The notes beneath the pieces are model-generated. The model saw only the letters and a program-made list of their open reading frames with translations. It was not told where the DNA came from and ran no database searches. From Betaproteobacteria bacterium HGW-Betaproteobacteria-7 (GTDB taxonomy: Bacteria > Pseudomonadota > Gammaproteobacteria > Burkholderiales > Rhodocyclaceae): DNA of 64,000 nucleotides. The stretch spans positions 1 through 64,000 of the forward strand of contig PHCE01000022.1 in assembly GCA_002840765.1 (NCBI GenBank). The letters are read 5' to 3'. The translations under genes were made by a program, and so were the position numbers. Each line of letters opens with the position of its first letter. The stretch's first letter is position 1. Shown here piece by piece: positions 17,691 to 29,982 of this stretch.

Positions 17691-18947
17691 TCAGCTGCGC
17701 ACGTGGCCGTCGCCGAAGACGATCCATTTCTGGCTGGTCAGGCCTTCCAGTCCGACCGGGCCGCGGGCGTGGATCTTGTCGGTGGAGATGCCGATCTCGG
17801 CGCCGAGGCCGTACTCGAAGCCATCGGCAAAGCGCGTCGAGGCATTGACCATGACCGACGCCGAATCCACCTCGCGCAGGAAACGCATGGCCTTCGGATG
17901 GTTGTCGGTGACGATGGCTTCGGTATGGTGGGACGAATAGCGGTTGATGTGGTCAATTGCCTCATCAATGCCGCCGACGACCTTGACCGAAATGATCGGT
18001 GCCAGGAACTCGGTGGCGTAGTCCTCCTCGCTGGCGGCGACGGCATTCCCCACGATGGCCTGCGTTTCAGCGCAGCCGCGGATCTCGACACCTTTTCCCG
18101 TCAACATGTGGGCGATCGGCGGCAGCAGCATGGTGGCAACGGAACGGTCGACGAGCAACGATTCGGCGGTGTTGCAGGTGCCGTAGCGCTGGGTCTTGGC
18201 ATTCTCGACGATTTTCAGCGCCTTGTTCGGGTCGGCATCCTCGTCCAGGTAAACGTGGCAGTTGCCGTCCAGGTGCTGGATCATCGGCACCCTCGATTCG
18301 GCCAGCAGGCGGGCGATCAGGCCCTTGCCACCGCGCGGCACGATGACGTCGACGAATTCGCGCATGGTGATCAGTTCGCCAACGGCAGCACGGTCGGTGG
18401 TGTCGATGACCTGTACGCATTCGGCGGGTAGGCCGGCGGCGCGCAGGCCTTCCTGGACGAGGGCGGCGATGGCGCGATTCGAGCGAATGGCTTCCGAGCC
18501 GCCGCGCAGGATGGCGGCGTTGCCGGACTTCAGGCACAGTGCGGCGGCGTCGGCGGTGACGTTCGGGCGCGCCTCGTAGATGATGCCGATGACGCCGAGC
18601 GGCACGCGCATCTTGCCGACCTGGATGCCCGACGGCATGAACTTGAACTCGCCCATCTCGCCGATCGGATCGGGCAGCTTGGCGACTTGTTCGACGCCCT
18701 CGGCCATGCCATCCACGCCCTTTTCGGAAAGGGTCAGGCGGTCGAGCATGGCTGTTTCGAGGCCGGCAGCGCGGGCGGCGGCCAGATCTTCCTGGTTGGC
18801 ACTGACCAGCGTGGCCTTTTCGCGGCGAATGGCAGCGGCAATGTGCAGCAGGGCGGCGTTCTTTTCAGCGGTGCTCGCCGTCGCCAGGCAACGCGAGGCG
18901 GAACGGGCCTGACGGCCGACCGTCTGCATGTATTCCTTGATATCCAT
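17691..18947 (-). CDS. proA: Gamma-glutamyl phosphate reductase
   Basis: Second enzyme of proline synthesis, reducing gamma-glutamyl phosphate to glutamate semialdehyde with NADPH. 418 residues, normal length. It is an aldehyde-dehydrogenase-fold protein with the catalytic cysteine in [14 protein letters not shown] (about residue 255), the [15 protein letters not shown] nucleotide-binding block and the C-terminal [15 protein letters not shown]. The ATG at 18947 begins MDIKEYMQ; the long upstream open frame is non-coding. proB is not adjacent. Confidence 0.96.
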   Translation of the reverse strand: MDIKEYMQTVGRQARSASRCLATASTAEKNAALLHIAAAIRREKATLVSANQEDLAAARAAGLETAMLDRLTLSEKGVDGMAEGVEQVAKLPDPIGEMGEFKFMPSGIQVGKMRVPLGVIGIIYEARPNVTADAAALCLKSGNAAILRGGSEAIRSNRAIAALVQEGLRAAGLPAECVQVIDTTDRAAVGELITMREFVDVIVPRGGKGLIARLLAESRVPMIQHLDGNCHVYLDEDADPNKALKIVENAKTQRYGTCNTAESLLVDRSVATMLLPPIAHMLTGKGVEIRGCAETQAIVGNAVAASEEDYATEFLAPIISVKVVGGIDEAIDHINRYSSHHTEAIVTDNHPKAMRFLREVDSASVMVNASTRFADGFEYGLGAEIGISTDKIHARGPVGLEGLTSQKWIVFGDGHVRS

Positions 18948-19060
18948 GGTGTTCGACCGGAAAAACAAGCAGGCATTATAGCCAGACAAATAGCGGGGAA
19001 CTTCCGGAAGGGGATAAACTCTTACCCGCATCATAAAAAGGGCTTTCCACCGAGGATGAG

Positions 19061-19297
19061 ATGGCAGAAAAACTGATTTTGCCGATCGAAGTAAAAATTT
19101 GTGCCACGTGCAGTTACTGGGACGGCGAGCGCCAAGTCGATGACGATATGAAACTGGTCGTCGTTGATGAGGCCTGTCTGGGCGAGTGCCTGGTTCAGGG
19201 GCGGGACAAGCCGGCCCTGCACGATGTACGTAAGGAATGCTCCTGTCTCTGGGAAGACCTTGAGGCAGACTCCGTCGCTGACGACAAGGCGGCCTGA
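19061..19297 (+). CDS. Small cysteine-rich protein, function unknown
   Basis: A 78-residue acidic protein with six cysteines: CATC (about 14-17), then CLGEC (about 39-43) and CSC near residue 60, embedded in [13 protein letters not shown] and [10 protein letters not shown]. The spacing suggests a metal site, Zn or Fe-S, but no known ligand set is matched. GAGGATGAG precedes the ATG. It lies between proA (divergent) and a receiver-GGDEF gene (convergent). I do not recognise the family. Confidence 0.7.
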   Translation: MAEKLILPIEVKICATCSYWDGERQVDDDMKLVVVDEACLGECLVQGRDKPALHDVRKECSCLWEDLEADSVADDKAA

Positions 19298-19318
19298 GCA
19301 CCAGGCCGTCGTTGGAAA

Positions 19319-20224
19319 TCAGCCGCGGCGCCAGAAGACCCGGTTGCGCCCCTCAGCCTTGGCGGCATAGAGCGCTCCGTCGGCTTCCTGAAAGAATTGC
19401 GGATCGACGTCACCGCCGCTCGGCACGGCCGTGATGCCGCCCATGCTGATGGTCACGTAGCGGCCAGCAGGCGAGCTGGGATGCGGCAGCGCCAGCGCCT
19501 CGATGCTGGCGCGAATCTCGTTGGCCAAGGCAAGGGCTGAATCGGCATCAACATTGGGCAGCAGGACAACGAATTCCTCACCGCCGTAGCGGGCGACCAG
19601 GTCGCCCGGGCGGCGCATGAAACTGCTCAGTTTTCGGGCGATCTGGCGCAGCACCTGATCACCTTCGGCATGGCCGAGATGATCGTTGTAGCGCTTGAAG
19701 TGATCGACGTCGAGTATGCCCAGCGAGAGGGGTGAAGCGCTGCGCGCGCAACGCCGCCACTCGCTTTCGAGCGCCTCGTCGTAGCGCCGCCGGTTGGCGA
19801 TTTCGGTCAGGCTGTCGATCTTCGCCAGGTTTTCCAGCAGGTGGCGATGATGCACCGAGAGCAGATGGTTGCGCACCCGCTTGCGGACAATGGATGGGTG
19901 GAAGGGCTTGGTGATGTAGTCGACGGCGCCGAGGTCGAGGCCACGCTCCTCATCGGCCGGCGCATCGAGGGCCGAGATGAAGATCACCGGAATCTGTCGC
20001 GTCGCATCGTCCTGTTGCAAGGCCTGGATGACTTGATAGCCATTCATCTCCGGCATCATCACGTCGAGCAGGATCAGGTCGGGGGACAGTTCGTGAGCCC
20101 GCTCCAGGGCTTGCTGGCCGTTCTTGGCAAGGATCACCCGGCACTCGTCGGCCAGCAGTTCCGCCAGCAGGCCGCGGTTCTGCTTCTCGTCGTCAACAAC
20201 GAGCACCGACTGTGTGCGGTTCAT
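19319..20224 (-). CDS. Response regulator with GGDEF output (PleD-type diguanylate cyclase)
   Basis: A 301-residue regulator predicted to make c-di-GMP on phosphorylation. Receiver domain at 1-125 with acidic pair DDE (11-13), phospho-acceptor Asp54 ([11 protein letters not shown]) and Lys in ITKPF (106). The GGDEF domain at 135-300 keeps the active loop RYGGEEF (GGEEF at 214-218) and an inhibitory I-site RPGD five residues before it, so it should be active and product-inhibited. Its start overlaps the stop of the hybrid kinase gene as ATGA, so it is very probably the kinase's direct target. Confidence 0.95.
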   Translation of the reverse strand: MNRTQSVLVVDDEKQNRGLLAELLADECRVILAKNGQQALERAHELSPDLILLDVMMPEMNGYQVIQALQQDDATRQIPVIFISALDAPADEERGLDLGAVDYITKPFHPSIVRKRVRNHLLSVHHRHLLENLAKIDSLTEIANRRRYDEALESEWRRCARSASPLSLGILDVDHFKRYNDHLGHAEGDQVLRQIARKLSSFMRRPGDLVARYGGEEFVVLLPNVDADSALALANEIRASIEALALPHPSSPAGRYVTISMGGITAVPSGGDVDPQFFQEADGALYAAKAEGRNRVFWRRG

Positions 20225-22839
20225 GTCAGATTTCCGGCGAGCAGGTGGCGCAGCAGGCGGAGCTTGGCGCGTGCCGTTTCGTATTCGAGGTCTTCGATCA
20301 ATCCTGCGATCTTGTTCAGCATCGACTTGCATTCATCGTTGGCCAGCGGTTGGCCCGCCAGCATTACCCGGACTCTCGCGAACTCGGACTCGCTGCGTGC
20401 GTCGGCATGGCTCAGGCAATCGTCGAGCCGGACCATTGCCGCCTCGATCTCCGGCCAGGCGGCGACGTCGGCGGGCAATGACGCTGAGGTTAGCGGAGGC
20501 AGGTCGGCAAGTCCATCGACGACTTGATCGAGGGCTGAGCTGAAAAGGCCGAGCAATGACGACAGCTCGTTTTCCGCCGGCTCGTCGTTCAGCGCCTGTT
20601 CCAGCTCGCGGGCGGCATCGGCCAACCCCCGGGCACCCAGCGAAGCGGCGACCGAGCGCAGCGAATGTGCCAGGCGACGGGCCTCGTCGCGTTCGCCGGC
20701 GGCGAGGGCGATGGCGATGCGCTCGCTGCTGCCGGCGAAGTCATGGCGGAAGGCATGCAGCGACTTCAGGTAGAAATCCGGGCGGTTCAGGTGCAGTTCG
20801 AGGCCCGTTTGCCGGTCAATACCGGGCAGCGCGGGCAGGGTGTCGGGTGTTTCGCCCGGCGCTTCGGTGGTCGCTGACCGGGTCTGCTGGGCAGCCGGTG
20901 GCAGCCACTGGCTGAGGGTCGCATACAGCAGGCGGGGAATGATCGGTTTGGTCAGATGGGCATTCATTCCGGCGGCGGCCGTCTGCTCCTGGTCCTCGCT
21001 GGTCGCGTGGGCAGTCATGGCGATGATCGGCAGGCTCTTCCAGGCGGGGTTGGCGCGGATCGCGCGGGTGGCGGTCAGACCGTCCATGACCGGCATCTGG
21101 ATGTCCATCAGGACCAGGGCGAAGGCCTCGCTGGCGAGCAGGTCGAGCGCCTCCTGGCCATTATTGGCGACGGCGACGCTGAGGCCGACGCGCTGCAGCA
21201 GGGCGACGGCGATGGTGCGGTTGATGGCAATGTCTTCGACGACCAGGATGCGTTCGCCAAGCCATTGCGGCAGGGCGTTATCGCTGCGTGTCTCGGCTGC
21301 TTTTTCGGCCACCGTGCTGGCACTCCCCGCCAGCGGCTCGGCGAGGGCGGCGGTGAAACGGAAGGTGCTGCCCCGGCCGGGGGCGCTGTCGAGGCTGATC
21401 TCACCGTCCATCAGCTCGACCAGCTGGCGGCAGATGGCCAGGCCAAGGCCGGTGCCGCCGAAGCGCCGGGTAATGCTGCTGTCGGCCTGGGTGAAGGGCG
21501 AGAACAGTCCCTCCTGATGTTCCGGGGCGATGCCGATGCCGGTGTCGCGCACCGTGCAGACGAGGCGGATACGGCCGTCGCTAAGGCGTTCGCCGTTGCT
21601 CAGGTGGACGTCGATACTGCCGGAAGGGGTGAACTTGAGGGCATTGCTGACCAGGTTGATCAGTATCTGGCCGAGGCGCAGCGAGTCGCCGAGCAGCGTT
21701 GCCGGCACGTCGTCATCGCGCGTGAAGCGCAGTTTCAGTCCCTGGCTGCGGGCGCGCGCGGCGAACAGGCTGCTCACCGAATGCAGCAGGCGCTCCGGGG
21801 CGAACGGCCGGCTTTCCAGGCGCAGGCCGCCGGCCTCGATTTTCGAGTAATCGAGGATGTCGTTGATGATCGCGAGCAAGGCATCGGAGGAGTGCATCAC
21901 CTGATCGAGATATTCGCGCTGCTGCGGATTCAGCGGCGTATCGAGAACCATCCGGCTGAGGCCGGTGATGGCATTCAGAGGCGTCCGTATCTCATGGCTC
22001 ATGCGGGCGAGGAAATCGGATTTGGCGAGATTGGCCCGGCGCGCCTCGTCAATGGCCTCGCGCAGCGCCCGGGTGCGCTCGCTGACCATGTTTTCCAGGC
22101 TCTCACGGTAGGTGGCCAGTTCCTGATCGCGCGCCTGCAGGGTGTCGAGCATGCGGTTGAAACCATGGCTCAGGCTGCCGATCTCGTCATGGCTGTTGAT
22201 GTTCAGGCGCTCGTCGAGGCGGGCATGGTGCGAGACGCGTTGCACTAATTGGGCAAGATATTCGAGCGGCGCGGTGATGTGACTGACGACCAGGCGGGTG
22301 AGCAGCAGGAGAAGGGCCAGGGCGAGCAGCAGGAAGGCGCCGGTGTCGCGCATCGTCTGCCGCATGGTCTGGTGATATTGCTCCAGCGAGATCAGCAGCT
22401 CGATGCGGCCGGCCGGGCGTTGCTGGTCGGGGAAAACGATGGGCTGGCGAATCAGCAGATGGTCGTCGAGGAACTGCTGGCTGGCCTCGCCCTCGGGAAT
22501 GGCTCGTGCGTGCAGCGGGTCCTTGCGGTAGGAAGCCAGGGGCCTACCGTCGGCCAGTTGGGCCTGGGCAGTGTCGATAGCCGGATTGATGGCGAGCGAG
22601 GAGAGCAGGCGGTCGGCCTCACGCCGGTCGACGAAGGCTGCCGCGGCCTGCAGGTTGGTGGCCAGCAGGCGAGCCTGGGCGGTCATCGATTCGGCCAGCT
22701 GGGCCTGTAAGAGCTGCTTCTGCTGGGTGTAGATGAGCAGGAAAACCAGGCTGACGGTGATCAGCAGGAACGAGAAGGAGAGCGCCACCAGCTTGTTGCG
22801 GATGGACGGCAGGGGGAGCAGGGCGCGCAATGGCTTCAT
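20221..22839 (-). CDS. Hybrid sensor histidine kinase (HAMP-HisKA-HATPase-REC-Hpt)
   Basis: An 872-residue membrane kinase. Membrane segments at about 17-37 and 168-186 flank a periplasmic sensor of about 130 residues, followed by HAMP (about 183-236), coiled coil, HisKA with phospho-acceptor His282 (MSHEIRTPLNA), HATPase with N box (LVSNALKFTPSG), DTGIGI and GGTGLGLAI, a receiver domain at about 529-645 with Asp579 (LMDIQMPVMDG) and Lys631, and a C-terminal Hpt domain with His725 (AHSLRSVAASLG). This is a complete four-step phosphorelay whose final acceptor is most likely the overlapping receiver-GGDEF protein. Its start overlaps the YfiR-like gene by four bases. Confidence 0.95.
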   Translation of the reverse strand: MKPLRALLPLPSIRNKLVALSFSFLLITVSLVFLLIYTQQKQLLQAQLAESMTAQARLLATNLQAAAAFVDRREADRLLSSLAINPAIDTAQAQLADGRPLASYRKDPLHARAIPEGEASQQFLDDHLLIRQPIVFPDQQRPAGRIELLISLEQYHQTMRQTMRDTGAFLLLALALLLLLTRLVVSHITAPLEYLAQLVQRVSHHARLDERLNINSHDEIGSLSHGFNRMLDTLQARDQELATYRESLENMVSERTRALREAIDEARRANLAKSDFLARMSHEIRTPLNAITGLSRMVLDTPLNPQQREYLDQVMHSSDALLAIINDILDYSKIEAGGLRLESRPFAPERLLHSVSSLFAARARSQGLKLRFTRDDDVPATLLGDSLRLGQILINLVSNALKFTPSGSIDVHLSNGERLSDGRIRLVCTVRDTGIGIAPEHQEGLFSPFTQADSSITRRFGGTGLGLAICRQLVELMDGEISLDSAPGRGSTFRFTAALAEPLAGSASTVAEKAAETRSDNALPQWLGERILVVEDIAINRTIAVALLQRVGLSVAVANNGQEALDLLASEAFALVLMDIQMPVMDGLTATRAIRANPAWKSLPIIAMTAHATSEDQEQTAAAGMNAHLTKPIIPRLLYATLSQWLPPAAQQTRSATTEAPGETPDTLPALPGIDRQTGLELHLNRPDFYLKSLHAFRHDFAGSSERIAIALAAGERDEARRLAHSLRSVAASLGARGLADAARELEQALNDEPAENELSSLLGLFSSALDQVVDGLADLPPLTSASLPADVAAWPEIEAAMVRLDDCLSHADARSESEFARVRVMLAGQPLANDECKSMLNKIAGLIEDLEYETARAKLRLLRHLLAGNLT

Positions 22840-23372
22840 GGATCAATGACCCGTGCCAGGCGCAGTAACTGGGCGTTGAACTCGAAGCCCTTGCCTTGGG
22901 CCGCCGAACGATTGAGAACGATGCCGATACGCTCACTTTCCAGCGGCAATTCGATCATCCCGCCGGCCCGGGCGAAGCCGGGCAGGTCGGAAACAGTGAT
23001 CAGCTGCTTGGCGGCGGCCCGTTCCAGCCAGCTGCTCAGGTTGCTGGCCTCGCTGCGCGGGATGAACACCAGATGGCAGGCACTGAGGTCGGCTGGGGCA
23101 ATCCGGATGAGCACCTCGCCGGAGGAAGCATCGATCTGATTGAGGGCGTTGCCGAAGGGGTTGCGACCGACCACGCAAAGGATGGTCGGCCGCGGCGCCG
23201 GCTGGGCGCCGGGCCAGTAGACGAACTGGCTCAGGCGATAGAAGAGCACGGCCTTCATGCCGTATTCGGAAACATCCTGTGCCTGCGCCGGCGAAGCCAG
23301 TGCGGCGCTGCTCAGGAGCAGCGCCAGCAGGCCGGAACGGGCGGCGGCAGAAATGGCCAGAAGGCGCTTCAT
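22836..23372 (-). CDS. YfiR family (DUF4154) periplasmic protein
   Basis: A 178-residue exported protein with signal peptide (cleavage after about residue 31, SPAQAQ). The mature protein has the family pattern: YGMKAVLFYRLSQFVYWP at its start, ILCVVGRNPFG, CHLVFIPRSEA and ITVSDLPGFARAGGMIEL. In Pseudomonas aeruginosa YfiR is a periplasmic repressor of the diguanylate cyclase YfiN; relatives with the same fold occur next to sensor kinases and TonB receptors. Here it lies between a TonB-dependent receptor and a hybrid kinase, suggesting it passes or gates the signal to the kinase's periplasmic domain. That role is inferred. Confidence 0.88.
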   Translation of the reverse strand: MKRLLAISAAARSGLLALLLSSAALASPAQAQDVSEYGMKAVLFYRLSQFVYWPGAQPAPRPTILCVVGRNPFGNALNQIDASSGEVLIRIAPADLSACHLVFIPRSEASNLSSWLERAAAKQLITVSDLPGFARAGGMIELPLESERIGIVLNRSAAQGKGFEFNAQLLRLARVIDP

Positions 23373-23379
23373 CGGCGGC

Positions 23380-25566
23380 TTAGAAACGGTACTCGAGCGT
23401 GCCCATGAAGGTGCGTGGCTGTTGCGGTACGGCCTGCATCACGGCACTCGACGAGGAGGTGTGGGCCGCGTGGTAGCGCCTGTCGAACAGGTTGTAGATG
23501 TCGAAATATACCGACAGCCGTTCGCTGGCCAGCTTGTGGGCGCCGACGTGCAGGCTGGCCAGCGTGTAGGCGTCGGTTCTCTTGACGCGGTCGTTGGGGA
23601 TGCGGTTGACGGCGCCGGTACTGGTGTCGTCTATCCATTGCAGGCGCGGCGTGATGGTCAGCCAGTCCTTGTAGCGCAAGGTGACACCAAGCTTGACCTT
23701 GTGCGCGGCGATGTTGACCTGTTTCAACTTGGGGCCATCGTCCGTTTCGCGATACCAGCCCTTGACGTAGCTGTAGCTGCCCCACAGGTCGGCCGACCAC
23801 GGGCCGCCGAGATGCATCTGCCACTGCGGGATGATGTCGACGCCGTGGTAGCGGTCGCTGCCGCTGTTCTGCTTGGATTCGGTGGCGGTTAGCGTGGTGC
23901 CGGGGATGTACTGGATCGGGCTGGTATCGGCGCGGGTGATGATGACGCGCTCGACCTCGGTCAGGTAGGCATTGGTGACCAGGTTGAATTTGCGGTCGGG
24001 GCGCCAGTCCCAGGTGGCCGACCAGGTCTTCGACTTTTCCGGTTCAAGATTCTCGTTGGGCGCACGGAAGACGCCGGTGGGATTGCCCAGTGCATTGAAG
24101 CTGCCGAAGGCGCTGTAACTCTCTTCCGGCGACGGGGCACGGAAGGATTCACCGTAGAGCAGTTTCAGGAAGTTGCCGGGCAGGGGCTGCCAAACCAGAC
24201 CCAGGCGCGGATTGGTGCTGCCGCCATAGGTCGAGTACCAGTCATGGCGCAAACCGGCGACGGTGGAAAAGGTGGGGCTCCATTGCGCCTGCCATTGCAG
24301 GTAGCCGGACCAGCTGTGATAGCGGGCTTCAAAAATCTGCAGCGGCAGACTGGTATTGAAATAGGTCATCCCCTGTGCGTCGGGCTCTTGCGATCTCCGG
24401 TAGGGGCGGGGGAGGTCCGGTGTTTCGATGGCGTGGAAGTTGCGGTAGCCGATGCCGGCCTGCAGGCTGTGCGCATCATTCGCCTGCCAGGTCAGGTTCT
24501 GTTCGATCCCGGCGCGTCGACCGTAGGCATAGTCGTAGCCGTGGTTTTCGAAATTGGTGAAGACATTCAGGTAGCGGCTGTTGGGGTCGATTTCATAGCG
24601 AGAGTAATCGACAACTGTCTCGCTGCTAAGGCTTGGCGTGATGTTGAAACGGTATTTGCCGTGCCAGGTGTCGATGGTGGTGTCCCAGTAAGCACCGGAT
24701 TCGTACAATGCGGCCGATGTGCGGTCACCGTTGCTGGTCAGGTTGCGGAAGCGGTTGCGGTAGAAACCAAGCGTCAGCCGGTCGCCGGCATCGAGGCGGA
24801 GATACTGGCTCTGGCTGCTGATGTCCCCGGCGTAGTCCTCACGTTGGTCTGCCGGAACTTTGACGACGCCACCAAAGGTGCGCGCATCGACCTTGGGAAA
24901 GTCATCGCGGTAATACTTGTCGAGCGGCGCCCGGTCGCTTTTCTGGTAATGGGCGCCGGCGCTGATGTTGATTGCGTTGCCAAGCTTGCCGCTGACCAGG
25001 AAGTCGCCTTCCAGCGAGCCGAAGCTGCCGCCGCCGATGGCCACCTTGCCGGCCGGCTGGTCGCCGGCCTTCTGGGTGATGATGTTGATCACGCCAGCGA
25101 AGGCGTCGGCGCCGTAGAGGGCAGCGGCCGGACCGTAGAGTACTTCGACCTGCTTGGCGAAATAGAGGGAGAAGTTCTCCGCTACCTGAATCTTGCCGCC
25201 GGCTGGATGATCGATGCGCACGCCATCGAGCAGGATCAGCAGCTTGTTGTTGCTGACATGCCCCTGGAAGACGAAGTGGTTGTACTGCGTGGACCGGGTG
25301 CCGCGCTGGAAATCGACGCCGGGCAGATCTTCGAGCAGATCGGCCAGGTTCTTGTAGCGGCGATCGCGCATCTGCTCGCGGGTGATCACCATGATGTGGG
25401 CCGGGGTGCGCTCGCGCGCTTCGGCCCGCCGCGAGGCGGTGGTCACCGGGGTGGCGATCAGTTCATCAAGGGAGAGCGGCAGCAGGGGCAGCACGTCGTC
25501 GGCGGCCGCCGCCGGTGCCGAGGCGAGAACGGCCAGCGCCAGTATTCCCGGACGTAAGTGATGCAT
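23380..25566 (-). CDS. TonB-dependent outer-membrane receptor
   Basis: A 728-residue receptor: signal peptide (LAVLASAPAAAA), TonB-box region near SLDELIATPVTTASRR, plug domain (about 45-160, with NLADLLEDLPGVDFQRG and LYGPAAALYGADAFAGVINIIT), then a beta-barrel ending in the canonical C-terminal aromatic (LEYRF). The plug resembles siderophore/cobalamin-type receptors, but the ligand is not readable. The four genes receptor-YfiR-kinase-GGDEF overlap or lie within 7 bases of one another, so this receptor may serve signalling rather than bulk uptake. No inner-membrane transporter is nearby. Confidence 0.93.
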   Translation of the reverse strand: MHHLRPGILALAVLASAPAAAADDVLPLLPLSLDELIATPVTTASRRAEARERTPAHIMVITREQMRDRRYKNLADLLEDLPGVDFQRGTRSTQYNHFVFQGHVSNNKLLILLDGVRIDHPAGGKIQVAENFSLYFAKQVEVLYGPAAALYGADAFAGVINIITQKAGDQPAGKVAIGGGSFGSLEGDFLVSGKLGNAINISAGAHYQKSDRAPLDKYYRDDFPKVDARTFGGVVKVPADQREDYAGDISSQSQYLRLDAGDRLTLGFYRNRFRNLTSNGDRTSAALYESGAYWDTTIDTWHGKYRFNITPSLSSETVVDYSRYEIDPNSRYLNVFTNFENHGYDYAYGRRAGIEQNLTWQANDAHSLQAGIGYRNFHAIETPDLPRPYRRSQEPDAQGMTYFNTSLPLQIFEARYHSWSGYLQWQAQWSPTFSTVAGLRHDWYSTYGGSTNPRLGLVWQPLPGNFLKLLYGESFRAPSPEESYSAFGSFNALGNPTGVFRAPNENLEPEKSKTWSATWDWRPDRKFNLVTNAYLTEVERVIITRADTSPIQYIPGTTLTATESKQNSGSDRYHGVDIIPQWQMHLGGPWSADLWGSYSYVKGWYRETDDGPKLKQVNIAAHKVKLGVTLRYKDWLTITPRLQWIDDTSTGAVNRIPNDRVKRTDAYTLASLHVGAHKLASERLSVYFDIYNLFDRRYHAAHTSSSSAVMQAVPQQPRTFMGTLEYRF

Positions 25567-25601
25567 GTGCAGCCCCCTGATAGGTCTTTCCCGACGGCAG
25601 C

Positions 25602-26633
25602 TTAGTTGCCGTTCCTTGCAGCAAGCTTACCCGGCGCGCAGAGGCTGAGGCCGAGACGGAGAAACTCTTCCCACAAATTGCCCTGGCCGATGCCCTTGGC
25701 CAGCCGGTCGATGCGTCCGGCGTGCTGGAGGGCGGCCTCGAGGCTGGCCGTGCTCAGGCGCTGCAGGGCCTTCTTCACCGGCAGCTGGCGCGGTCCCCAG
25801 ACCTTGGCGTCCTTGAGCAACTGGTCGACCGGCCGACCGGCATCGATGCCGCTGCGGATGGTCGCCAGGGCGCGGATTTCCTCGCTCATCGCCCAGAGTA
25901 CCAAGGGCGGCGCCTCGCCTTCCTGCATCAGGCCATCGAGCGTCCGGGTCAGGCGGCCCATGTCACCGGCGAGCAGCGCCTCGCGCAGGCCGTCGATGTC
26001 GTAGCGGGCAACATTGAGCACGGCATCGCGGACCTGGGCAGCGTTCAGCTGGCCGGCCGGGTAGAGCAGGCCGAGCTTCTGGATTTCCTGATGGGCGGCG
26101 AGCAGGTTGCCTTCGACGCGCTCGGCGATGAACTTCAGGCTGTCCATGTCGGCCGACTGTTGCTGGCGGCGCAGGCGGCCGGCGATCCAGCCGGGCAGTT
26201 CGGCCAGCGGCGGGGCATTGAGCTTGAGGGCGACGCCAGCGTTGACCAGGGCGGTAAACCAGATGGCCTTCTCCTCGCGCCAGTCGAGCTCGGGCAGCGT
26301 GATCAGCAGCAAGTTGTCGGGTGACAGGTGCTGGCACCACTGTTGTAACGCCGCACTGCCGTCCTTGCCCGGCTTGCCGGTGGGGATGCGCAGGTCGATC
26401 AGTTTGCGATCGCCGAACAGGGACATGTTGCCGCCAGCGGCCAGCAGTTGGCCCCAGTCGAACTGCGGCAGCGCGGTCAGCACTTCGCGTTCGCTGTAGC
26501 CCTGCTGGCGCGCCCGGGCGCGGATGGTATCGGCAGCTTCGATGACCAGCAGCGGTTCGTCGCCATACAGCACATACAGCGGGCGCAACTCGCGTTCGAG
26601 GTGCGCGGCGAGTTGTTCGCCTCTGAGCAGCAT
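25602..26633 (-). CDS. holA: DNA polymerase III subunit delta
   Basis: Clamp-loader delta subunit, opens the beta clamp; 343 residues, normal length. The sequence begins LRGEQLAAHLERELRPLYVLYGDEPLLVIEAAD-like (key part PLYVLYGDEPLLVIEA), with clamp-contacting segment MSLFGDRKLIDLRIP (about 69-83), and C-terminal collar region ending near LWEEFLRLGLSLCAPG. Overlaps lptE by one base (TAATG), the common lptE-holA pairing downstream of leuS. Confidence 0.94.
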   Translation of the reverse strand: MLLRGEQLAAHLERELRPLYVLYGDEPLLVIEAADTIRARARQQGYSEREVLTALPQFDWGQLLAAGGNMSLFGDRKLIDLRIPTGKPGKDGSAALQQWCQHLSPDNLLLITLPELDWREEKAIWFTALVNAGVALKLNAPPLAELPGWIAGRLRRQQQSADMDSLKFIAERVEGNLLAAHQEIQKLGLLYPAGQLNAAQVRDAVLNVARYDIDGLREALLAGDMGRLTRTLDGLMQEGEAPPLVLWAMSEEIRALATIRSGIDAGRPVDQLLKDAKVWGPRQLPVKKALQRLSTASLEAALQHAGRIDRLAKGIGQGNLWEEFLRLGLSLCAPGKLAARNGN

Positions 26634-27157
26634 TACAGATCGTCTTCCAGCTGGTCGGGATTCTTGGGCTTGATCAGGGACAGCCGGCGCATGATCTGGT
26701 TGACCAGGTCATTGTTCATGTCGCGCCAGAGCAGGCCTTCTTCAAGATCCTTGGCGAGGACGCTGGAATCGTCGTAGGTGATGTCGCGGCTAAGGCTGAT
26801 CTGGTTCGGGGAGACGATTTCCTGGCCCTTGCCATTGACCACACGGAAGCTGTAGCTCAATTGCAGGCGGTATTCGCGCACGCGGCCCTGGGCGTTGACG
26901 CTGAGGATGGTCTTCTGGCGGCTGTCGCCCAATTGCTGGAAGCTGGCCTCCGCCTGCTGGGTCGTGCCGACGATCTCGGTACCACCGGTGGCCCGGATGT
27001 AGCGTTCCAGCCAGATGCGGACGTCGGCCGTTTCCGGCAGGGCGATGAACATCGTCTTGTAGGGCAGGTTGCCGCCCTGTGTGCCGCGCAACTGGAAACC
27101 GCAGCCAGCGACGATGGCGGCGAGTAGCAGGATGAGCAGGGGGCGCAGCAGCGGCAT
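26633..27157 (-). CDS. lptE: LPS-assembly lipoprotein LptE
   Basis: Outer-membrane lipoprotein that plugs LptD and helps insert lipopolysaccharide. 174 residues. The signal peptide ends in IVAGCGFQLRGT, with the lipobox Cys at about 19 and the hallmark GFxLRG immediately after it. Coupled by one base to holA and 11 bases downstream of leuS, the classical order leuS-lptE-holA. Confidence 0.95.
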   Translation of the reverse strand: MPLLRPLLILLLAAIVAGCGFQLRGTQGGNLPYKTMFIALPETADVRIWLERYIRATGGTEIVGTTQQAEASFQQLGDSRQKTILSVNAQGRVREYRLQLSYSFRVVNGKGQEIVSPNQISLSRDITYDDSSVLAKDLEEGLLWRDMNNDLVNQIMRRLSLIKPKNPDQLEDDL

Positions 27158-27168
27158 GGCGGCTTTCC

Positions 27169-29819
<2,651 letters not shown>

Positions 29820-29894
29820 CCGGCTAGCACCCGCCGGCGGCGGGGCCGGGGGGCGTGTTCACGATTTTCCGTTTGCCGCTATGGCGCCAGGAGT

Positions 29895-29982
29895 GTGACC
29901 GGGAAAGGGCGCTGGCAGTTGCTGACCGAAAGCTGCGGGGCTAAGCCCGTGCGTCAGATGTCGGTCAGCGATGCCCGGTCAC
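29895..29982. repeat. Nested inverted repeats forming a long structured element
   Basis: Outer arms GTGACCGGG (29895-29903) and CCCGGTCAC (29974-29982) are perfect 9-bp complements; inner arms GCTGACCGA (29921-29929) and TCGGTCAGC (29961-29969) are another perfect 9-bp pair. A smaller GGGGCTAAGCCC hairpin lies in the centre. The outer arm includes the stop codon of the upstream 117-residue gene on the minus strand. It may be a terminator-like 3' structure, a leuS leader or an extragenic repeat. Confidence 0.55.

Noticed and set aside
29895..29982. T-box or leucine leader peptide attenuator for leuS
   Set aside because: No T-box motif, no Leu-rich short frame and no T-run terminator lie between this structure and leuS.
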